A stretch of 18,413 nt of DNA, taken from NCBI GenBank assembly GCA_910585895.1, contig CAJUHY010000054.1, positions 1 to 18,413 of the forward strand, read 5' to 3'. Numbering within the stretch: position 1 is the stretch's first letter; the number at the start of each line of letters is the position of its first letter. Position numbers and translations under genes: made by a program. This document shows positions 15,698 through 18,413 of this stretch, piece after piece. A model generated the notes under the pieces. That model saw nothing but the letters and a program-made list of their open reading frames with translations, ran no database searches and was not told where the DNA came from. Origin of the DNA: an uncultured Lachnospiraceae bacterium (GTDB lineage: Bacteria > Bacillota > Clostridia > Lachnospirales > Lachnospiraceae).

Positions 15698-16752
15698 TCA
15701 GGAATATGCAGCGGTGGGACAATAGATACATATCAGGCATTGCTGGCAGAGTCCGCGGATGCAAATGCCAATCTCTGGTATCGGTGGGAGAATAATAAGA
15801 AATTTGCCGCGCAGGTCACAACCTTAAAGACGTATCTTAAGAATCGCCTTAATTGGATGGATACACAGTTTGCCTCACGGAAGACACTGGCAGCTTCCCC
15901 GGGCTTTAAAAGTGCAGGCGCATTACTGTGGAGACAAAAAATCTGAAAATGATAGCTATGAAGCAATATTGCTTACAGCAAATGTTACCGATGGAAATGT
16001 GAAATCTGTAGAATTTTTGGTGAACGGCATAAAGCTTGGAGTAGTCAGCGTAACAGATAAAAAGGCGCAAATGCAAGTAGCTGAGAGCACACTGGTGCCT
16101 ACCGGTTCTTACAATACAGTTCAGATATTTGGTCTAGGGAAATAATGATTTAATCAGTATTTCCCTAGATGTGAACGGCGGCGTCATAGGTTCCGACGGA
16201 AATAAAGTTACTGATTTTGAGAAGTTCTATGCTAAGAAGCCGGTAAATCCGGATAATCCAGACGACCCGGGAAATTCCGGCGAGCCAAATAATCCGAATA
16301 ATCCAGAGGTTAAGTCTCCTTTGGAAGCGCCAGCGAGACTAAATGAGACACAACTGAGCGCCAGCCAGAATGTGAAAGTAACTATTATAAAATTAAGGCA
16401 GTGGCGGAGGATACAAAATATAATAGTTCTCTAAGTGGAAGTTTTGCTAAGGTAAAAGTTCTGGCGCGCCCGTCAATCATGACGAGTGCGGCAAAGAACG
16501 GAAAAATTTCAGTACGATGGAAGAAGGCATCTCCTGCCCAAGGATATGTGGTATATACATCTGCAAAAAGAATAAGGGTTATAAGGCGGTAAAGACGATA
16601 AACAAGTCCGCCGCAGGCAAGATTGCTAATAAAGCTTCCGGTAAGGGCAAGAAGTGTATGTAAAGGTGAGGGCATTTTATAAGGAAAAAGCAAAAAAGGG
16701 AAAGATTTTCGGACCGTATTCCAAGACCATTACGGTTAAGTTGAAGAAGTAA
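15698..16752 (+). pseudogene. Decayed secreted CotH-kinase/fibronectin-III-like protein gene
   Basis: Successive fragments in different frames read as one protein. The first (about 15698-15943) gives GGTIDTYQALLAESADANANLW and LKTYLKNRLNWMDTQFAS, the C-terminal part of a CotH kinase-like domain. A shift in the A6 run near 15938 leads to a second piece (SVEFLVNGIKLGVVSV), an Ig-like domain, ending about 16140. A third frame carries an Asn/Pro/Asp linker (NPDNPDDPGNSGEPNNPNNPE, split here as 16243-16308). A further shift near 16381 gives YYKIKAVAEDTKYNSSLSGS and a fibronectin-III-like domain KISVRWKKASPAQGYVVYT; two more shifts near 16565 and 16655 reach the final TITVKLKK and TAA at 16750-16752. 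A stretch of the first FN3-like domain seems deleted. The 5' part, including any signal peptide, is missing: upstream of 15698 (15601-15697) I see nothing. CotH and FN3 assignments are by recognisable sequence pattern only. Confidence 0.75.
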
Positions 16753-16802
16753 AAAAGATTACAGAACAATCAAAGAAATAACTATTCTTCCACAATATTA
16801 TA

Positions 16803-16811
16803 TGGTATACT
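16803..16811 (+). promoter_or_regulatory. Possible extended -10 promoter of the hemerythrin gene
   Basis: TGGTATACT at 16803-16811 matches an extended -10, 46 bases before the ATG at 16857. The -35 region 17 bases upstream (near 16783-16788) is poor, so this is tentative; AT-rich TATATT and TATTAT hexamers at 16818-16825 are alternatives. Confidence 0.4.
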
Positions 16812-16856
16812 GTTTGTTATATTATAGCGAAAAATATGGTAATGAAGGAGGAAAAA

Positions 16857-18203
16857 ATGGCGAATCAGTTAGTATGGCAGGACCGGTTTAATATAGGTGT
16901 GGAAATCGTTGATAATGAACATAAGAAATTATTTGGCATCTTGAACAGGCTGTTTATGTACAAGTCAGAGGAATCAAAGAGCCAGTGGGTTTGCCAGGAA
17001 GGAATCAAATACTTTAAAGACCATGCAATGAAGCATTTTACAGAGGAAGAGCAATACATGGCTTCCATTGACTATGCAGGTTTTGAGATGCACAGGCGGC
17101 TTCATGATAATTTCAGGCAGAAAACGCTTCCGGCTCTGGAAAAAGAGCTGGCGCAGTCCTCATTTTCGCCGGAGGCGATTGACCATTTTCTGGGCGTCTG
17201 TGCGGGATGGCTGCTCGGGCATACTCTGACGGAAGACCGCGCAATTACGGGGAAAGCAGTTAGTAAGTGGGGAGGTCTCCTGCCGGAGGAGCAGCAGTCT
17301 GCCATGAGGAAGATGATTATTAAGCTGCTGTCCGATATGTTCCAACTGAATGCAAATGTAGTCAGTGATTGTTATGGTGGAGAGAAGTTTGGAAAAGCAG
17401 TGTACTATCGTCTTGCTTATGCGGGGAAGAAAGGCGAGAGATGGGAGATTATTTTAGGATTTGAGGAGAAGCTGCTGCTCAAGACTATCGGCAGCATGAT
17501 GAATATTGACTCTGAAGAGGTTAACGTCATGGTGATAAATATTGCCAGATACATGGCGCAGCAATTTGTCCACCGCATCAGTGAGCAATATCCAGCTTCG
17601 GCAGAGTACGAGATGAAAGATGAAAAATTGCTGAACTATGAACAATTCCGCAAGAATCTTGACAGGGAAAAGCCGCAGGCAAGTCTGCTGTTTGATACAG
17701 GAGAAGGATATTTTGCGTATTGTGTGATAGCTCCGCACCTCTTTGAGAATGAGGCGGAAGGCACTACTATCAAAGCCGAGAATGCGATGTCTGAAATTCA
17801 GAATTACCTCAATGAGAACGATGTCAGCCGTAAGAAAAAAATACTTGTGGTAGATGATTCAGAGGTTGTGCGCCGGGCAATGCGGGATTTACTGGGCAAA
17901 GATTATGCAGTTGAAGCGGCGAAGTCGGGAATTGCCGCTATTAAATGCATGACGCTCGGCAGGCCGGACTTGGTGCTTTTGGATTATGAGATGCCAATCT
18001 GCGATGGCAGTGTGGTTTTGGAAATGATGCGATCTGAGGAAGAGTTTGCAGATATTCCGGTATACTTCCTTACCGGAAACGTGTCAAAAGAGAGTGTGCA
18101 GAAAGTAATTCCCTTGAAACCAATGGGCTATCTGGTGAAGACGCTTAAACCGGAAGAAATTAAGAAAAACATAGATGATTATTTTAAGAAGAAAGAGAGA
18201 TAA
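16857..18203 (+). CDS. Bacteriohemerythrin - CheX-like - receiver domain fusion protein
   Basis: A 448-residue three-part signalling protein. Residues 1-140 are a bacteriohemerythrin: the di-iron ligands H22, H60, E64, H79, H83, H122 and D127 are all in place (HFTEEE, MHRRLHDNF, GWLLGHTLTEDRAI). Such domains bind O2 reversibly at a non-haem di-iron centre. Residues about 150-300 resemble a CheX-type domain (MVINIARYMAQQFVHRI, LLFDTGEGYFAYCVIAP), as in CheX phosphatases or related C-terminal regulators; this is the least certain part. Residues 328-448 are a receiver (KKILVVDDSEVVRRAMRDLL) with acidic pair D333/D334, phospho-acceptor D376 in LLDYEMP, T406 and K428. There is no DNA-binding or output enzyme domain and no membrane segment. 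AAGGAGG precedes ATG 16857; an upstream in-frame ATG at 16836 lacks a good site. The cognate kinase is not in the window. Confidence 0.88.
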   Translation: MANQLVWQDRFNIGVEIVDNEHKKLFGILNRLFMYKSEESKSQWVCQEGIKYFKDHAMKHFTEEEQYMASIDYAGFEMHRRLHDNFRQKTLPALEKELAQSSFSPEAIDHFLGVCAGWLLGHTLTEDRAITGKAVSKWGGLLPEEQQSAMRKMIIKLLSDMFQLNANVVSDCYGGEKFGKAVYYRLAYAGKKGERWEIILGFEEKLLLKTIGSMMNIDSEEVNVMVINIARYMAQQFVHRISEQYPASAEYEMKDEKLLNYEQFRKNLDREKPQASLLFDTGEGYFAYCVIAPHLFENEAEGTTIKAENAMSEIQNYLNENDVSRKKKILVVDDSEVVRRAMRDLLGKDYAVEAAKSGIAAIKCMTLGRPDLVLLDYEMPICDGSVVLEMMRSEEEFADIPVYFLTGNVSKESVQKVIPLKPMGYLVKTLKPEEIKKNIDDYFKKKER

Positions 18204-18219
18204 TACATATGATTTCAAT

Positions 18220-18249
18220 GGGAGGCAGCAGAGGCTGCTTCCCGTTTTT
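18220..18249 (+). terminator. Terminator of the hemerythrin-receiver gene
   Basis: GGGAGGCAGC at 18220-18229 pairs with GCTGCTTCCC at 18234-18243 (one G-T pair) around AGAG, followed by GTTTTT. It lies 17 bases after the stop codon. Confidence 0.9.
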
Positions 18250-18291
18250 ATGTATACAATTGCGAAAAGCGGGAAAAATTGTAAAAAGTCC

Positions 18292-18320
18292 TTGACATGG
18301 CGAATTTAACCTTATATAAT
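18292..18320 (+). promoter_or_regulatory. Consensus promoter of the rpsL operon
   Basis: TTGACA at 18292-18297, a 17-base spacer and TATAAT at 18315-18320 form a full consensus sigma-A promoter. The ribosomal protein operon starting with rpsL thus has its own start, insulated from the accessory gene upstream by a terminator. Confidence 0.93.
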
Positions 18321-18372
18321 GATTTAGCGTGCATTAAAGGGCACATATATAATCTTATAGGAGGTGAAAAGA

Positions 18373-18413
18373 ATGCCAACATTTAACCAGTTAGTAAGAA
18401 AAGGAAGACAGAC
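18373..18413 (+). CDS. rpsL: Small ribosomal subunit protein S12 (3' end cut by window)
   Basis: Only the first 13 codons and part of the next are visible (MPTFNQLVRKGRQ), but this is the invariant start of S12, the decoding-centre protein whose changes give streptomycin resistance; the resistance residues are outside the window. AGGAGGTG is eight bases upstream of the ATG. The order rpoBC-...-rpsL is the usual one in Firmicutes, but here the L7Ae-like gene often found between them is absent and two other loci take its place. The rest of the operon (normally rpsG, fusA, tuf) would lie beyond the window. Confidence 0.95.
   Translation, partial: MPTFNQLVRKGRQ

Noticed and set aside
16243..16308. 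AATCC-rich tandem pattern as a possible microsatellite or CRISPR-like repeat
   Set aside because: It is the coding pattern of an Asn/Pro linker in the pseudogene; units are irregular and there are no spacers.
15740..16692. Several short frames treated as separate small genes
   Set aside because: They are adjoining frames of one decayed CotH/FN3-like gene and show domain continuity across frameshifts.
16836..16856. Upstream ATG for the hemerythrin fusion
   Set aside because: The AAGGAGG site lies after it and is correctly placed for ATG 16857, where hemerythrin similarity starts (ANQLVWQDRFNIG).

Overview
The window looks like a chromosomal segment of a low-to-mid GC Clostridia, most likely of the Lachnospiraceae type. 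The evidence is the gene order nusG-rplK-rplA-rplJ-rplL ... rpoB-rpoC ... rpsL, strong AGGAGG ribosome binding sites, sigma-A promoters with TTGACA and TATAAT-like boxes, and the long acidic tails on RpoB and RpoC. The family assignment is inference; no phylogeny was run. All genes are on the + strand.

Region 1 (1-3120) is the ribosomal stalk block. It holds the 3' part of nusG, then rplK (L11) and rplA (L1), then a clear promoter, an L10-type leader with an attenuator hairpin, rplJ (L10) and rplL (L7/L12). A very strong intrinsic terminator follows, so this operon stops before rpoB. Between 3043 and 3310 there is an unusual set of nested inverted repeats.

Region 2 (3121-7665) separates rplL from rpoB by over 4.5 kb of accessory genes. 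It holds a two-domain cell-surface polymer enzyme (LicD domain plus a CDP-glycerol glycerophosphotransferase-like domain), an ECF-type sigma factor, and an overlapping membrane anti-sigma factor of the DUF4179 type. A terminator hairpin closes the block.

Region 3 (7716-15600) is rpoB and rpoC with their own promoter (TTGACA, 18-bp spacer, extended TATCAT) and a terminator after rpoC. Both large RNA polymerase subunits are intact. RpoB has rifampicin-sensitive-type residues at the usual positions.

Region 4 (15601-18250) separates rpoC from rpsL. It holds a badly decayed gene for a secreted CotH-kinase/fibronectin-III-like protein (several frameshifts and a probable deletion), followed by an intact hemerythrin-CheX-like-receiver fusion protein that looks like an oxygen- or redox-linked signalling protein. 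A terminator and a textbook promoter then lead into rpsL (S12), cut by the window end.

The core machinery is ordinary. The interest lies in the two accessory insertions into a usually tightly conserved transcription/translation locus, the fused three-domain hemerythrin protein, the two-domain LicD protein and the nested inverted repeats after rplL.
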